64,000 nucleotides of DNA from Solimonas sp. K1W22B-7 (GCF_003428335.1 NZ_CP031704.1:4662071-4726070), one strand, 5' to 3'; counted from the first letter of the stretch, positions 1 through 9,784 are shown. Notes: a model not told the origin generated them from the letters alone. A program made the numbers and translations.

Positions 1-143
1 TCCTGCGCGCCTTCCACGAGTTTCATGACCGCCTGTCTGGAGAAAAGCAGGGCCGACCGCTATCCTGAGGCCATCCGCTCCTTGCGGATGGGGGATGAGG
101 GTTTGGGGATCATGCATAGCGGTTCACGGGACGCATCAGGACG

Positions 144-1472
144 ATGAGCGACACCCATGTAACCGAGGGCCAGCAGGGCCGCCTTCCGGAAGGAATACCG
201 GAACAGATCGGCAAGTACGAAGTCCGCGGCGAAATCGGCCGTGGCGCCTGCGGCGTGGTCTACAAGGGCTTCGACCCCTTCGTGCAGCGCGACGTCGCCA
301 TCAAGGTGGCCCTGCACGACGCCGACTTCAAGGCCGACACCACGACCCACGAGCGCGCCTTTTTCGCCGAGGCCCGTGCCGCCGGCATGCTGGCACACCC
401 GCACATCGTCTCGCTGCACGACGCCGGCGTCGAGGGCGAGCTCAGCTACCTGGTGATGGAATACATCGACGGCGAGACGCTGCAGCCGCTGTGCCGCTCC
501 AAGGGCGCGCGCGCGCCGCTGGACCAGGTGATCGACATCATCTTCAAGTGCGCCAAGGCGCTGGACTATGCCCACAGCAAGGGCGTGCTCCACCGCGACA
601 TCAAGCCCAGCAACATCATGCTGACGCGCGACGGCGTACCCAAGGTGATGGACTTCTCCATCGCCGAGATCAACGCCGGCGAAGCGCGCGACCCCGAGCA
701 GGGCGTGATGGGCTCGCCGCTGTACATGGCGCCGGAACAGATCCGCCGCGAGACGCTGGGCCCCACCACCGACCTCTACGCGCTGGGCGCGGTGATGTAC
801 CAGCTGCTGACCGGCCTGCCGCCGTTCCCGATCCAGGAAATCCCCAAGCTCTTCACCGCCATCAAGACCCAGCCGGCGCCGCGCGTGCGCGAACTGCGGC
901 CGGACGTGCCGGAGGCGGTGTCGGAAGTGGTGTCGCGCCTGCTGCTCAAGACGCCGGGCGAGCGCTACCAGAGCGGCGGCGAGCTGGCCGTGACGCTGAC
1001 GCGCCTGTTCGACCAGCTGCGCCAGCAGGGCCTGGTGATCAGCCGCCGCGAATCGCGCGACTCGCTGCGCCGCCTGCATTTCTTCGACGGCTTCTCCGAC
1101 GAGGAGATCGACGAGATACTCAACGCCAGCAGCATGGCCACCTACCAGGCCGGCGAGACGATCATCGCCGAGGGCGACATCGACGACTCCTTCTACATCC
1201 TGGCGCTGGGCAGCGCCGAGGTGCGCAAGGGCGGCAAGGCGATCTACCGCCTGGAGAAGGGCGAGTGCGTCGGCGAGATCGGCTTTCTGTCGGCCACCAA
1301 GCGCACCGCCACGGTGGTGGCACTGAACAAGGTGCTGGCGCTGAAGATCAACGCCACCCTGATGGAACGGGTGTCCCGCGACTGCCAGCTCAGATTTTAC
1401 AAGGTTTTCACACAGACCCTGATCTATCGCCTGTCGGTTACCAGCGCGCGCCTGTCGGCCCTGACGGCTTGA
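144..1472 (+). CDS. Ser/Thr protein kinase with C-terminal cyclic-nucleotide-binding-like domain (copy 1)
   Basis: A 442-residue Hanks-type kinase. The glycine-rich loop GRGACG lies near residues 32-37, the ATP lysine is K54 (VAIKV), the helix-C glutamate is about E76, the catalytic loop is HRDIKPSN (D152, N157), and an APE motif lies near 196. The metal-binding DFG triad reads D170-F-S instead of DFG. Residues about 312-420 form a cNMP-binding/Crp-like beta-roll with a PAGE-like stretch (YQAGETI) and GEIGFLS near its phosphate-cassette position. No transmembrane segment is apparent, so it is probably a cytosolic kinase gated by a ligand on the C-terminal domain. A close paralogue follows 146 bases downstream on the same strand. 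The family assignment is firm; substrate and ligand are unknown. Confidence 0.93.
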   Translation: MSDTHVTEGQQGRLPEGIPEQIGKYEVRGEIGRGACGVVYKGFDPFVQRDVAIKVALHDADFKADTTTHERAFFAEARAAGMLAHPHIVSLHDAGVEGELSYLVMEYIDGETLQPLCRSKGARAPLDQVIDIIFKCAKALDYAHSKGVLHRDIKPSNIMLTRDGVPKVMDFSIAEINAGEARDPEQGVMGSPLYMAPEQIRRETLGPTTDLYALGAVMYQLLTGLPPFPIQEIPKLFTAIKTQPAPRVRELRPDVPEAVSEVVSRLLLKTPGERYQSGGELAVTLTRLFDQLRQQGLVISRRESRDSLRRLHFFDGFSDEEIDEILNASSMATYQAGETIIAEGDIDDSFYILALGSAEVRKGGKAIYRLEKGECVGEIGFLSATKRTATVVALNKVLALKINATLMERVSRDCQLRFYKVFTQTLIYRLSVTSARLSALTA

Positions 1473-1618
1473 GTCAATCCTCCTATCCCTTGAAAATCAT
1501 CAACTTGCACCAAAATCGTGCAGGTCGCGGGAAAACCCTCTTGGCAAGCTGAGCGTCACGTCAGGTATCCTGCGAAATACATAGACGCCGCTGGGTTTCA
1601 CGCGGCCGTGGGGATCAC

Positions 1619-3013
1619 GTGCAGTTAGAGAAAAGCAACCCGGTGACGAAGTCGCGCCGGCGTGTGGGAGATACGGAGGTCAGCGCCATCCGCCGACCTG
1701 CCGATCTGCCTGACTCGCCGCCGCAGCAGATCGCCAAGTATGAAATCCGTGGCGAACTCGGCCGCGGTGCCTGTGGCGTGGTCTACAAGGCCTTCGACCC
1801 CTTCGTGCAGCGCGACGTCGCCATCAAGGTGGCGATGCAGGACCAGGAATTCCGCTCCGACGTCGACCACGAGCGCACCTTCTTCGCCGAGGCCCGCGCC
1901 GCCGGCATGCTGTCGCACAAGCACATCGTCTCGCTCTACGACGCCGGCGTCGAAGGCGAACTCAGCTACCTGGTGATGGAGTACATCGACGGCGAGACGC
2001 TGCAGCCGATGTGCCGCCCCGGTGGACTGCGCCTGCCGCTGGACCAGGTCATCGACATCGTCTTCAAGTGCGCCAAGGCGCTGGACTATGCCCATTCCAA
2101 GGGCATCCTCCACCGCGACATCAAGCCCAGCAACATCATGCTGACGCGCGATGGCGTGCCCAAGCTGATGGACTTCTCGATCGCCGAGATCGGCCACGAG
2201 GCCAGCAGCACCAAGCACGCCGGCGGCGGCACCGGCCTGCTCGGCTCGCCGCTGTACATGTCGCCGGAGCAGTCGCGCAACGAACAGCTCGACGGCACCA
2301 GCGACCTCTACTCGCTCGGCGCGGTGATGTTCCAACTGCTCACCGGGCGGCCGCCGTTCCCGATGAAGGACATGAAGGAACTGCTGCACGCGATCAACGT
2401 GGAGCCGGCGCCGCGCGTGCGCGACCTGCGCCCCGACGTGCCGGCGGAAGTCTCCAACCTGGTGTCGCGCCTGCTGCTGAAGAACCCGGACGAGCGTTAC
2501 CGGACGGGCGGCGACCTCGCCGGTGCCTTGGCGCGCCTCTACGACCTGCTCAAGCTGGCCGGCCACACCGTGGGCCGCCGCGAATCGCGCGACTCGCTGC
2601 GCCGCCTGCATTTCTTCGACGGCTTCTCCGACGAGGACATCAACGAGATCCTCAACGTCAGCTCGATGGCCACCTACCAGCCGGGCGAGGCGCTGATCAC
2701 CGAGAGCGGCGTCGACGCGGCCTTCTTCATCATCGCCCTGGGCACCGCCGAGGTGCAGAAGGGCGGCCGCGCCATCTACCGCCTGGAGAAAGGCGACTGC
2801 ATGGGCGAGATCGGCTTCGTCTCCGGCGCCAAGCGCTCCGGCAGCGTCGTCGCGCTCAACCAGGTGCTGGCGCTGAAGCTCAACGCCAGCGCCGTCGGCC
2901 GCATCTCCGAGCGCTGCCAGCTGCGCTTCTACAAGGTCTTCACCGAGACCCTGATCTACCGCCTGTCGATGGCCAGCGCGCGCATTTCGGCGATGAACAA
3001 TTCGCAGTCGTGA
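1619..3013 (+). CDS. Ser/Thr protein kinase with C-terminal cyclic-nucleotide-binding-like domain (copy 2)
   Basis: A 464-residue paralogue of the preceding kinase with the same layout: kinase lysine K70, HRDIKPSN loop, DFS instead of DFG near residue 185, and a C-terminal cNMP-binding-like domain containing GEIGFVS. It starts at GTG; the upstream bases carry no strong Shine-Dalgarno, so the first 30 residues, which are basic and differ from copy 1, are the least certain part. The kinase and ligand-binding halves are nearly co-linear with copy 1, which indicates a tandem duplication with divergence at the N terminus and in the activation segment. An A/T-rich stretch of about 80 bases separates it from the next gene. 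Confidence 0.92.
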   Translation: MQLEKSNPVTKSRRRVGDTEVSAIRRPADLPDSPPQQIAKYEIRGELGRGACGVVYKAFDPFVQRDVAIKVAMQDQEFRSDVDHERTFFAEARAAGMLSHKHIVSLYDAGVEGELSYLVMEYIDGETLQPMCRPGGLRLPLDQVIDIVFKCAKALDYAHSKGILHRDIKPSNIMLTRDGVPKLMDFSIAEIGHEASSTKHAGGGTGLLGSPLYMSPEQSRNEQLDGTSDLYSLGAVMFQLLTGRPPFPMKDMKELLHAINVEPAPRVRDLRPDVPAEVSNLVSRLLLKNPDERYRTGGDLAGALARLYDLLKLAGHTVGRRESRDSLRRLHFFDGFSDEDINEILNVSSMATYQPGEALITESGVDAAFFIIALGTAEVQKGGRAIYRLEKGDCMGEIGFVSGAKRSGSVVALNQVLALKLNASAVGRISERCQLRFYKVFTETLIYRLSMASARISAMNNSQS

Positions 3014-3093
3014 TTTTTAGTTGCATTATTTTATTTTTGTAAATAAATAAAAACAAATCGGTCCGCACCGGCTCAAAGGATTGAGAACGCGGC

Positions 3094-3771
3094 ATGAATC
3101 CTTCCGTACGCGACGCCCTCTGGTTCCACGTCCTGTTCCTGGCCGCCGCCCTGCCGCTGGTGGCGATGACCGAGGGCAATGCCCGCGGCCAGAACCTGCT
3201 CTGGCTGACCCTGGGCTACCACGCCGCCCTGCCGCTGGTGAGCCTGGTCCGCCGCCACCACGAGTGGCTGTTCCTGTGGCTGTTCCTGCTGCCCCTGGCC
3301 GCCGGCCAGGTGCTGCCCGACTGGGCCCTGGTGCGCGTGGCCGGCGTGCTGGTGTTCCCCGACCTGGGCCAGCCGCGCATCGGCGGCGACGTGCCGATCT
3401 ATTTCCTCGGCCTGTGGATGATGCTGCTGTTCCCGGTGCTGCTGATCGGCCATTCCAGCCGCAGCCCTTACCTGGTCACGGGCGCCCTGTCGCTGGCGCT
3501 GTTCGCGTTCTGGGAATGGGCCGCCCGGCCGCTGCAGATCTGGTACAACCGCGACGTGCTCGCCATCGACGGCATGGCCTTGTATCCGCTGATCCCCGAG
3601 ATGCTGCTGGCGCTGACCGCGCTGTGGGCCTATCGCCATTTCGGCCGTGGGCCTATCCTCGGACGGGTGTTCGCTGCGCTGGGCGTCAACGTGTTCTACA
3701 CCGGCGCCTGCTTCCTGGCGCTGCTGGCCATCGAGTACATCTACCGTTCAGCTTTGCTCGGTATCCTTTAG
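3094..3771 (+). CDS. Multi-pass membrane protein of unknown function
   Basis: A 225-residue, strongly hydrophobic protein with about six to seven predicted membrane helices, for example around residues 10-25, 33-48, 55-75, 105-122, 126-142, 160-178 and 193-215. No catalytic motif is recognised. Charged and aromatic loops such as RRHHEW follow the second helix. It lies between the kinase pair and a lipoprotein gene on the same strand, with short gaps on both sides, so it may be co-transcribed with the lipoprotein. A small integral membrane protein is certain; no function is proposed. Confidence 0.8.
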   Translation: MNPSVRDALWFHVLFLAAALPLVAMTEGNARGQNLLWLTLGYHAALPLVSLVRRHHEWLFLWLFLLPLAAGQVLPDWALVRVAGVLVFPDLGQPRIGGDVPIYFLGLWMMLLFPVLLIGHSSRSPYLVTGALSLALFAFWEWAARPLQIWYNRDVLAIDGMALYPLIPEMLLALTALWAYRHFGRGPILGRVFAALGVNVFYTGACFLALLAIEYIYRSALLGIL

Positions 3772-3818
3772 ACCAGACCGCCCCGAAAAGGCTGGCAAGA
3801 CAAAATGGAGAATCAGCG

Positions 3819-4439
3819 ATGAACAAACCCCGCCTCACCCACTTCTGCAGCGCGCTGCTGGTGGCCGCCACCGTGCTGGCCGCCGGCTGCAACAAGCCTG
3901 CGGACCCGGCGCAGACCCCGGCACCGCCGTCCACCGTGCCCACCACCGAGGTGCCGGCCGAGCCGGTGGCCCCGGTAGCGCCCGCTCCGGTCGCCGAGCC
4001 CGAGCCTGCGCCGGCTCCCGCGCCGGCTCCGGCCCCCAAGCCGAAGCCGAAACCCAAGCCGAAGCCCAAGCCGGTGGAGCCCTCGACTCCGCCCCCGCCC
4101 CAGGTCTGCTATGACTGCGGCACGGTCACCTCGGTCACCCCGGTGACCGAGAAGGGCGAGGCCGGCGCGATCGGCACCCTCGGCGGCGCAGCCGCCGGCG
4201 GCGTGGCCGGTCACCAGTTCGGCAAGGGCCGCGGCAAGGACGTCGCCACGGTCGCCGGCGCGGTGCTCGGCGCCATGGCCGGTCGCGAGATCGAGAAGCG
4301 CGCCCGTTCCACCACGGTCTACCAGATCGGCGTCGCCATGGAAGACGGCAGCTCGCGCACCGTCACCGTCGCCGACCCTGCAGGCCTGAACCCGGGCTCC
4401 AAGGTCCGCGTGGACGGCAACAACCTGATCCCGCGCTAA
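3819..4439 (+). CDS. Outer-membrane lipoprotein with Pro-Lys-rich linker and glycine-zipper domain
   Basis: 206 residues. The signal peptide ends in a lipobox (VLAAGC, Cys at about residue 23), so the protein should be lipidated and exported. Residues about 30-95 are almost entirely Pro, Ala, Glu and Val, followed by a run of alternating Pro-Lys, like the periplasm-spanning segment of TonB. The C-terminal part carries a glycine-zipper two-helix segment (GTLGGAAAGGVAG, then AGAVLGAMAG) typical of SlyB/Pcp-like 17-kDa surface antigens, followed by a small beta-rich end. The start was chosen at the ATG that gives the signal peptide; reading further upstream would run through the membrane-protein gene. 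A strong terminator follows. Confidence 0.88.
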   Translation: MNKPRLTHFCSALLVAATVLAAGCNKPADPAQTPAPPSTVPTTEVPAEPVAPVAPAPVAEPEPAPAPAPAPAPKPKPKPKPKPKPVEPSTPPPPQVCYDCGTVTSVTPVTEKGEAGAIGTLGGAAAGGVAGHQFGKGRGKDVATVAGAVLGAMAGREIEKRARSTTVYQIGVAMEDGSSRTVTVADPAGLNPGSKVRVDGNNLIPR

Positions 4440-4463
4440 GCCGCAAGGCAGGTAAAATAAGGG

Positions 4464-4491
4464 GGCCAGGCCGCAAGGCCTGGCCTTTTTT
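4464..4491 (+). terminator. Rho-independent terminator after the lipoprotein gene
   Basis: A perfect 9-bp stem (GGCCAGGCC / GGCCTGGCC) with a GCAA tetraloop is followed directly by six T residues. It separates the lipoprotein gene from purD. Confidence 0.9.
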
Positions 4492-4517
4492 GTTTCCGAC
4501 GCAAGGATGATGGGCTC

Positions 4518-5813
4518 ATGACGCAGGCGATGAAGATTCTGGTGATCGGTTCCGGCGGGCGCGAGCACGCGCTGGCCTGGAAGCTGGCGCAATCGCCGCG
4601 CGTGAGCGAGGTGATCGTCGCCCCCGGCAACGCCGGCACCGCGACCGAGGCGGGTTGCCGCAACGCCGCCGTCGCGGTGGACGACATCCCGGCCCTGCTG
4701 GCCCTGGCCCAGGCCGAGGGCGTCGGCTTCACCGTGGTCGGCCCCGAGGCGCCGCTGTCGCTGGGCGTGGTCGACGCCTTCCAGGCCGCCGGCCTGCGCA
4801 TCTTCGGGCCCTCCCGGGCCGCCGCGCAGCTGGAGGCCTCCAAGGCCTTCACCAAGGACTTCCTCGAGCGCCACGCCATTCCCACGGCGCAGTACCGCGT
4901 CTTCACCGAGATCGAACCGGCCGTAGCCTACATCGCCCAGCGCGGCGCACCGATCGTGGTCAAGGCCGACGGCCTGGCCGCCGGCAAGGGCGTGGTCGTG
5001 GCCACCACCGTGGCAGAGGCGCAGACCGCCGCCCGCGACATGCTTGGCGGCGAGCTGCTGGGCCAGGCCGGCGCGCGCATCGTGGTGGAAGACTTCCTCG
5101 ACGGCGAGGAGGCCAGCTTCATCGTCGTGGCCAGCGGCACGAGCTACGTGGCCATGGCCACCAGCCAGGACCACAAGTGCATCGGCGACGGCGACACCGG
5201 CCCCAACACCGGCGGCATGGGCGCCTACTCGCCCGCCCCGGTGGTCACCGGCGAGGTGCATGCCCGCGCCTGCCGCGAAGTGATCGAGCCGACCCTGCGC
5301 GGCATGGCCGCCGAAGGCGCGCCCTTCACCGGCTTCCTCTACGCCGGCCTGATGATCAACGGCCAGGGCGCCCCGCGCGTGCTGGAGTTCAACGTGCGCA
5401 TGGGCGACCCCGAGACCCAGCCGATCCTGATCCGCCTGGACTCCGACCTGCTGGACCTGCTGGAAGCCGCTGTCGACGGCAACCTGGAAGCCGCGCAGCC
5501 CCGCTGGAGCCCGCAGCCCGCGCTGGGCGTGGTGATGGCCGCCGCCGGCTACCCCGGCCCCATCGCCAAGGGCGACGCCATCGTCGGCCTCGATGCCCCC
5601 ATGGGCGCCGCCAAGGTGTTCCACGCCGGCACCACCCAGAAGGACGGCCAGGTCGTCACCAGCGGCGGCCGCGTGCTCTGCGTCGTCGCCCGCGGCGACA
5701 CCGTGGGCGAAGCCCAGGCTCTGGCCTACGCCGCCGTGCGCAAGATCGGCTGGAGCGGCGCGCAGTTCCGCAACGACATCGGCTACCGCGCCATCGCGCG
5801 CGAATCGCACTGA
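4518..5813 (+). CDS. purD: Phosphoribosylamine-glycine ligase (GARS)
   Basis: 431 residues. It catalyses ATP-dependent ligation of glycine to 5-phosphoribosylamine, the second step of de novo purine synthesis. The N-terminal domain begins with MKILVIGSGGREHALAW, the PurD hallmark. The ATP-grasp part has VVKADGLAAGKGV, and the C-terminal part contains EFNVRMGDPETQ with metal-binding residues. Length matches the family (about 430). Translation may start at the second Met (4530), which gives the conventional N terminus. purH is not beside it here. The stop overlaps the next start (ATGA), so the downstream retropepsin-like gene is probably translated from the same message. Confidence 0.97.
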   Translation: MTQAMKILVIGSGGREHALAWKLAQSPRVSEVIVAPGNAGTATEAGCRNAAVAVDDIPALLALAQAEGVGFTVVGPEAPLSLGVVDAFQAAGLRIFGPSRAAAQLEASKAFTKDFLERHAIPTAQYRVFTEIEPAVAYIAQRGAPIVVKADGLAAGKGVVVATTVAEAQTAARDMLGGELLGQAGARIVVEDFLDGEEASFIVVASGTSYVAMATSQDHKCIGDGDTGPNTGGMGAYSPAPVVTGEVHARACREVIEPTLRGMAAEGAPFTGFLYAGLMINGQGAPRVLEFNVRMGDPETQPILIRLDSDLLDLLEAAVDGNLEAAQPRWSPQPALGVVMAAAGYPGPIAKGDAIVGLDAPMGAAKVFHAGTTQKDGQVVTSGGRVLCVVARGDTVGEAQALAYAAVRKIGWSGAQFRNDIGYRAIARESH

Positions 5814-6325
5814 TGCGCGCCGCCGCGGGGCTGTTGCTCGCGGCCCTGCTGCCGCTGGGCGCCGTCGCGCAGGAGCGCGATCCTTGGCAGGTGGCGGATG
5901 AGGTCCCGGCCCAGACCTACGGCTGGATGGAGCGCGTGCGCATCGAAACGCTGACGCGCTACTTCGAGGTGGAAGCCAAGCTCGACACCGGCGCCAGCTC
6001 GTCCTCGCTGCACGCCACCGGCATCGAGCTGTTCGAGCGCGAAGGCCAGAACTGGCTGCGCTTCACCGTCGACGGCCACCCGCTGGAACAGCCCGTGGTG
6101 CGCCGCGTGCGCATCAAGCAGAAGAACGGCGAGCCCGCGCAGGAGCGCTGGGTGGTGCGCCTGGACCTCTGCATCGGCCAGACCTTCATGCCCGCCGACT
6201 TCAACCTGGTGGACCGCAGCGACTTCAGCACACCGGCGCTGCTGGGCCGCGATGTGCTGGCGCAGCTGGGACCGGTGGATACGGAGTTGAAGTTCACGGT
6301 GGAGCCGGGGTGTGCGCGGCAGTAG
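5813..6325 (+). CDS. Secreted retropepsin-like protein of the RimK-associated 'ATP-dependent zinc protease' family
   Basis: 170 residues with an N-terminal signal peptide (cleavage after about AVAQ). The mature part has YFEVEAKLDTGASSSSLHA, the D-T-G-A aspartic-protease-like signature of the family found beside RimK-type ligases, then RVRIKQKNG and a closing LLGRDVL. Established knowledge: proteins of this family were named ATP-dependent zinc proteases, but the fold is retropepsin-like. Its start codon overlaps the purD stop (ATGA), so it is probably coupled to purD. The actual substrate is unknown. Confidence 0.8.
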   Translation: MRAAAGLLLAALLPLGAVAQERDPWQVADEVPAQTYGWMERVRIETLTRYFEVEAKLDTGASSSSLHATGIELFEREGQNWLRFTVDGHPLEQPVVRRVRIKQKNGEPAQERWVVRLDLCIGQTFMPADFNLVDRSDFSTPALLGRDVLAQLGPVDTELKFTVEPGCARQ

Positions 6326-6335
6326 GTTGTCTCGT

Positions 6336-6356
6336 CCCTCTCCCCTTGGAGAGGGG
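6336..6356. repeat. REP-like hairpin, CCCTCTCC family (copy 1)
   Basis: CCCTCTCC and GGAGAGGG form an inverted repeat around a short loop. Related hairpins occur at 14826, 26752, 26836, 37353 and 45562, always between genes. Confidence 0.7.
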
Positions 6357-6381
6357 TAAGGGTCAACTTGTTAACCCAACC

Positions 6382-6410
6382 GTTCGCCCTGAGCCTGTCG
6401 AAGGGTGAAC
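6382..6410. repeat. 29-bp dispersed repeat (copy 1)
   Basis: Begins GTTCGCCCTGAGCCTGTCGA and ends GGGTGAAC. An identical 29-base copy is at 35149-35177. The ends GTTCGCCC / GGGTGAAC are near-complementary, so it can fold into an imperfect hairpin. Confidence 0.75.
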
Positions 6411-6414
6411 GCAT

Positions 6415-6774
6415 TCAGGCCATGGAGCTCTCATTGGAGTCGCCGCCCCAGCCCCGCACATAGTCGGCGATCAATGGGCGCAATTTCTCCAAGAGTTCTG
6501 GCCTGACCTTATCGGCCCTCAACAAATCCCGCGCGATCCCGCGCGCGACAATGTCGTGCTCCTTCAATCCCCGGTACATGGACCAGAGAGGGCGCGAGTC
6601 GTCCTGATGGAACTCGTGAATCCGACCGATCAATTCCGAACTCAGGATCCTGTCTTCACGCCATTCGGCGAATGACGCATCGAGCGCTTCAAGAAGCAGA
6701 TGTGCCTCGGCCTCATACACGTCTGCCGCCAGATCACGAAGCAAGCGCCGCTCGGATTTGCTGAAGTCAGGCAT
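6415..6774 (-). CDS. Conserved small protein of unknown function, second gene of a toxin-antitoxin-like pair
   Basis: About 119 residues from the ATG at 6774; a TTG at 6786 would add four residues. The protein is acidic/helical, beginning MPDFSKSERRLLRDLA, with a central stretch around IGRIHEFHQDDSR. No membrane segment or signal is seen. It reads like a small cytosolic protein family common in proteobacteria, often next to small DNA-binding or antitoxin-like genes; this is family memory, not proof. It lies 67 bases downstream of a 62-residue gene on the same strand and is flanked by repeats. Whether it acts as a toxin is not shown by sequence. Confidence 0.6.
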   Translation of the reverse strand: MPDFSKSERRLLRDLAADVYEAEAHLLLEALDASFAEWREDRILSSELIGRIHEFHQDDSRPLWSMYRGLKEHDIVARGIARDLLRADKVRPELLEKLRPLIADYVRGWGGDSNESSMA

Positions 6775-6841
6775 GGCTTTACGCAACCGACCTATACAGA
6801 CTGGACTTCATCGTATTCGCCCCGCACGGATCGAGTCCAGA

Positions 6842-7030
6842 CTATTTGAGCCATCGCGCCATGCGCTGCCTGGCCCATGCATGAGTAGCAGTCCGGCCCT
6901 CTTCAATCGCCCGCTCACCGCGAGCGATGCCCTCAAGCAGACCATCTCGGCCGATCAGGATGGGCTCCCTCCCTTGCTCCAGAAGCGCCGTGTCCTGAGG
7001 CTTCAAGGTGATAGGACGTTTGCTGCGCAT
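6842..7030 (-). CDS. Small antitoxin-like protein
   Basis: 62 residues. GGAG precedes the ATG at a suitable distance. The N-terminal half (KRPITLKPQD) is basic, and the C-terminal half ends EEGRTATHAWARQRMARWLK, a pattern like the C-terminal tails of small type II antitoxins. No RelE/ParE toxin is adjacent; the only partner is the 119-residue gene downstream. The coding assignment is moderate and the antitoxin role is inferred only. Confidence 0.5.
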   Translation of the reverse strand: MRSKRPITLKPQDTALLEQGREPILIGRDGLLEGIARGERAIEEGRTATHAWARQRMARWLK

Positions 7031-7203
7031 GTGTTGCTCCGTGGACTCGAAGGCACCTCGCGGGCGCGATTGATGCGGTTCGCAAGCTCACCACATCCTA
7101 CCGGGCTGGCGCCTCCCAATGGCTTGGTGAGCGCAGCGAATGCTTTTGATGTTCCGGGCTCCCTCGTAGCGGCGCCCGCACAGGGGTCGGGCGCAGGGGT
7201 CGA

Positions 7204-7257
7204 GCCGGACAGGATGTCCGGCCGAGGACACACAGGCCATGGATGGCCTGTGTGTCC
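7204..7257. repeat. Two adjacent perfect hairpins
   Basis: An 8-bp stem (GCCGGACA / TGTCCGGC, 3-base loop) is followed after three bases by a perfect 14-bp stem starting GGACACACAGGCCA with a TGGA loop. Confidence 0.8.
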
Positions 7258-7333
7258 GACCCCTCAGCGACCGACCACTGGGCGGGGAACCCCGCGTAAG
7301 CGGGGCGCCAATACAAGGGTACGTTTTCTCTTG

Positions 7334-7369
7334 GTTACTTTTCTTTGTCGTATAACAAAGAAAAGTGAC
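7334..7369. repeat. 15-bp-stem hairpin
   Basis: GTTACTTTTCTTTGT pairs with ACAAAGAAAAGTGAC (one G-T wobble) around a 6-base loop. It is A/T-rich in a GC-rich setting. Confidence 0.8.
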
Positions 7370-7465
7370 TCGCCCTTGGGCGAAATAAACCTACAGAGAG
7401 CCATCGCTCCTGACCGGCGTAGTCGCCGGCGTCCCTGCTGCAAAGTCCTGGAGACCCAACGACCA

Positions 7466-7489
7466 GGTCGCGAGCAAGCTCGCTCCTAC
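7466..7489. repeat. REP-like unit, GCGAGCAAGCTCGC family (copy 1)
   Basis: Contains the palindrome GCGAGC-AA-GCTCGC followed by TCCTAC. The same 24 bases occur at 29405-29428, where they form one arm of a larger inverted repeat. Confidence 0.75.
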
Positions 7490-7584
7490 GCACAGGGGAA
7501 AGGACAGGCGATTGAAAGGGCGCGGTACGTCCCTCGATACACCGCTACGCGGCACTCGGGATGAACGGTTCGGTCGCACGCACT

Positions 7585-7619
7585 CAAAAAAGAAAAGGCC
7601 GCGATCTCTCGCGGCCTTC
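7585..7619 (-). terminator. Rho-independent terminator of the trxA-rho unit
   Basis: A 10-bp stem AAGGCCGCGA / TCGCGGCCTT with a TCTC loop; on the minus strand it is followed by a T-rich run. It lies 26 bases past the rho stop codon. Confidence 0.85.
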
Positions 7620-7644
7620 TCATTTGTAGCACAGGCTGGTTCGA

Positions 7645-9193
<1,549 letters not shown>

Positions 9194-9204
<11 letters not shown>

Positions 9205-9529
9205 TTACGTGAGGAGTGACAAAAGCGGCCAACTGGGCCTTGTGGACGGCACCGACCTGGGTCGCGGCGGCTTGGCCGTTCTTGAACAGGATCAGCGTCG
9301 GGATGCCGCGGATGCCGAACTTCGGGGGGGTCCCCGGGTTCTCATCCACGTTGAGTTTCACAACCTTGAGCTTGCCGGCGTTCTCCTGGGCGACCTGCTC
9401 CAGGATCGGGGCAATCATCCGGCAGGGGCCGCACCATTCCGCCCAGAAATCCACCAGGACGGGCAGGTCCGACTTGAGCACGTCCTGCTCGAACGTGGCG
9501 TCGGTGACGGCGGAGATATTTTCGCTCAT
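9194..9529 (-). CDS. trxA: Thioredoxin 1
   Basis: 111 residues, full length, with the WCGPC redox motif (C33, C36) and the cis-proline segment GIRGIPTL. It is a general cytosolic disulfide reductase. It lies directly upstream of rho and divergent from rhlB, the classical gammaproteobacterial arrangement. Confidence 0.97.
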
Positions 9530-9784
9530 GGGATACCTCGGTTAGTGGGCCAATGCGGGGGAACAACCCCGCATACCGGAAAGATGGGGGGTACGGCAGG
9601 TGCGCACAAGACGCGCAAAAAAACAGTCAGATCGTTATGATTAATTTTTGAAACGGGGAAATAGCGGGCTGTTCTCGTCGCGGCCGGTGATCCAAAAGAC
9701 GCCGCGCAGCCTGTGTGATGGCTCTATTTCATCCCATCCGACCGCCGCTTGCAAGAGCGCTGGTCCCGACATTAGATACCATTC

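Larger units (their letters stand above)
7031..7644. other. Gene-free stretch filled with inverted repeats
   Basis: About 610 bases between the small antitoxin-like gene and rho. No supported protein gene is seen. It holds a series of hairpins (7204-7222, 7226-7257, 7334-7369), a REP-like unit at 7466-7489 also found at 29406, and the rho terminator at its right end. Confidence 0.7.

Noticed and set aside
1-26. Possible start of a minus-strand gene (reads MKLVEGAQ off the left edge)
   Set aside because: Only eight codons are visible and there is no convincing ribosome site, so it cannot be supported.
95-1552. Long plus-strand frame covering the first kinase gene in another phase, plus similar long frames opposite rho, purD and maeB
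   Set aside because: These are products of high GC content. Their translations are Arg/Ala/Gly- or His/Gln-rich without domains, while the genes they shadow have clear motifs.
7204-7369. CRISPR array
   Set aside because: The hairpins differ in sequence and length, with no regular repeat-spacer spacing and no cas genes. No CRISPR array was seen anywhere in the window.
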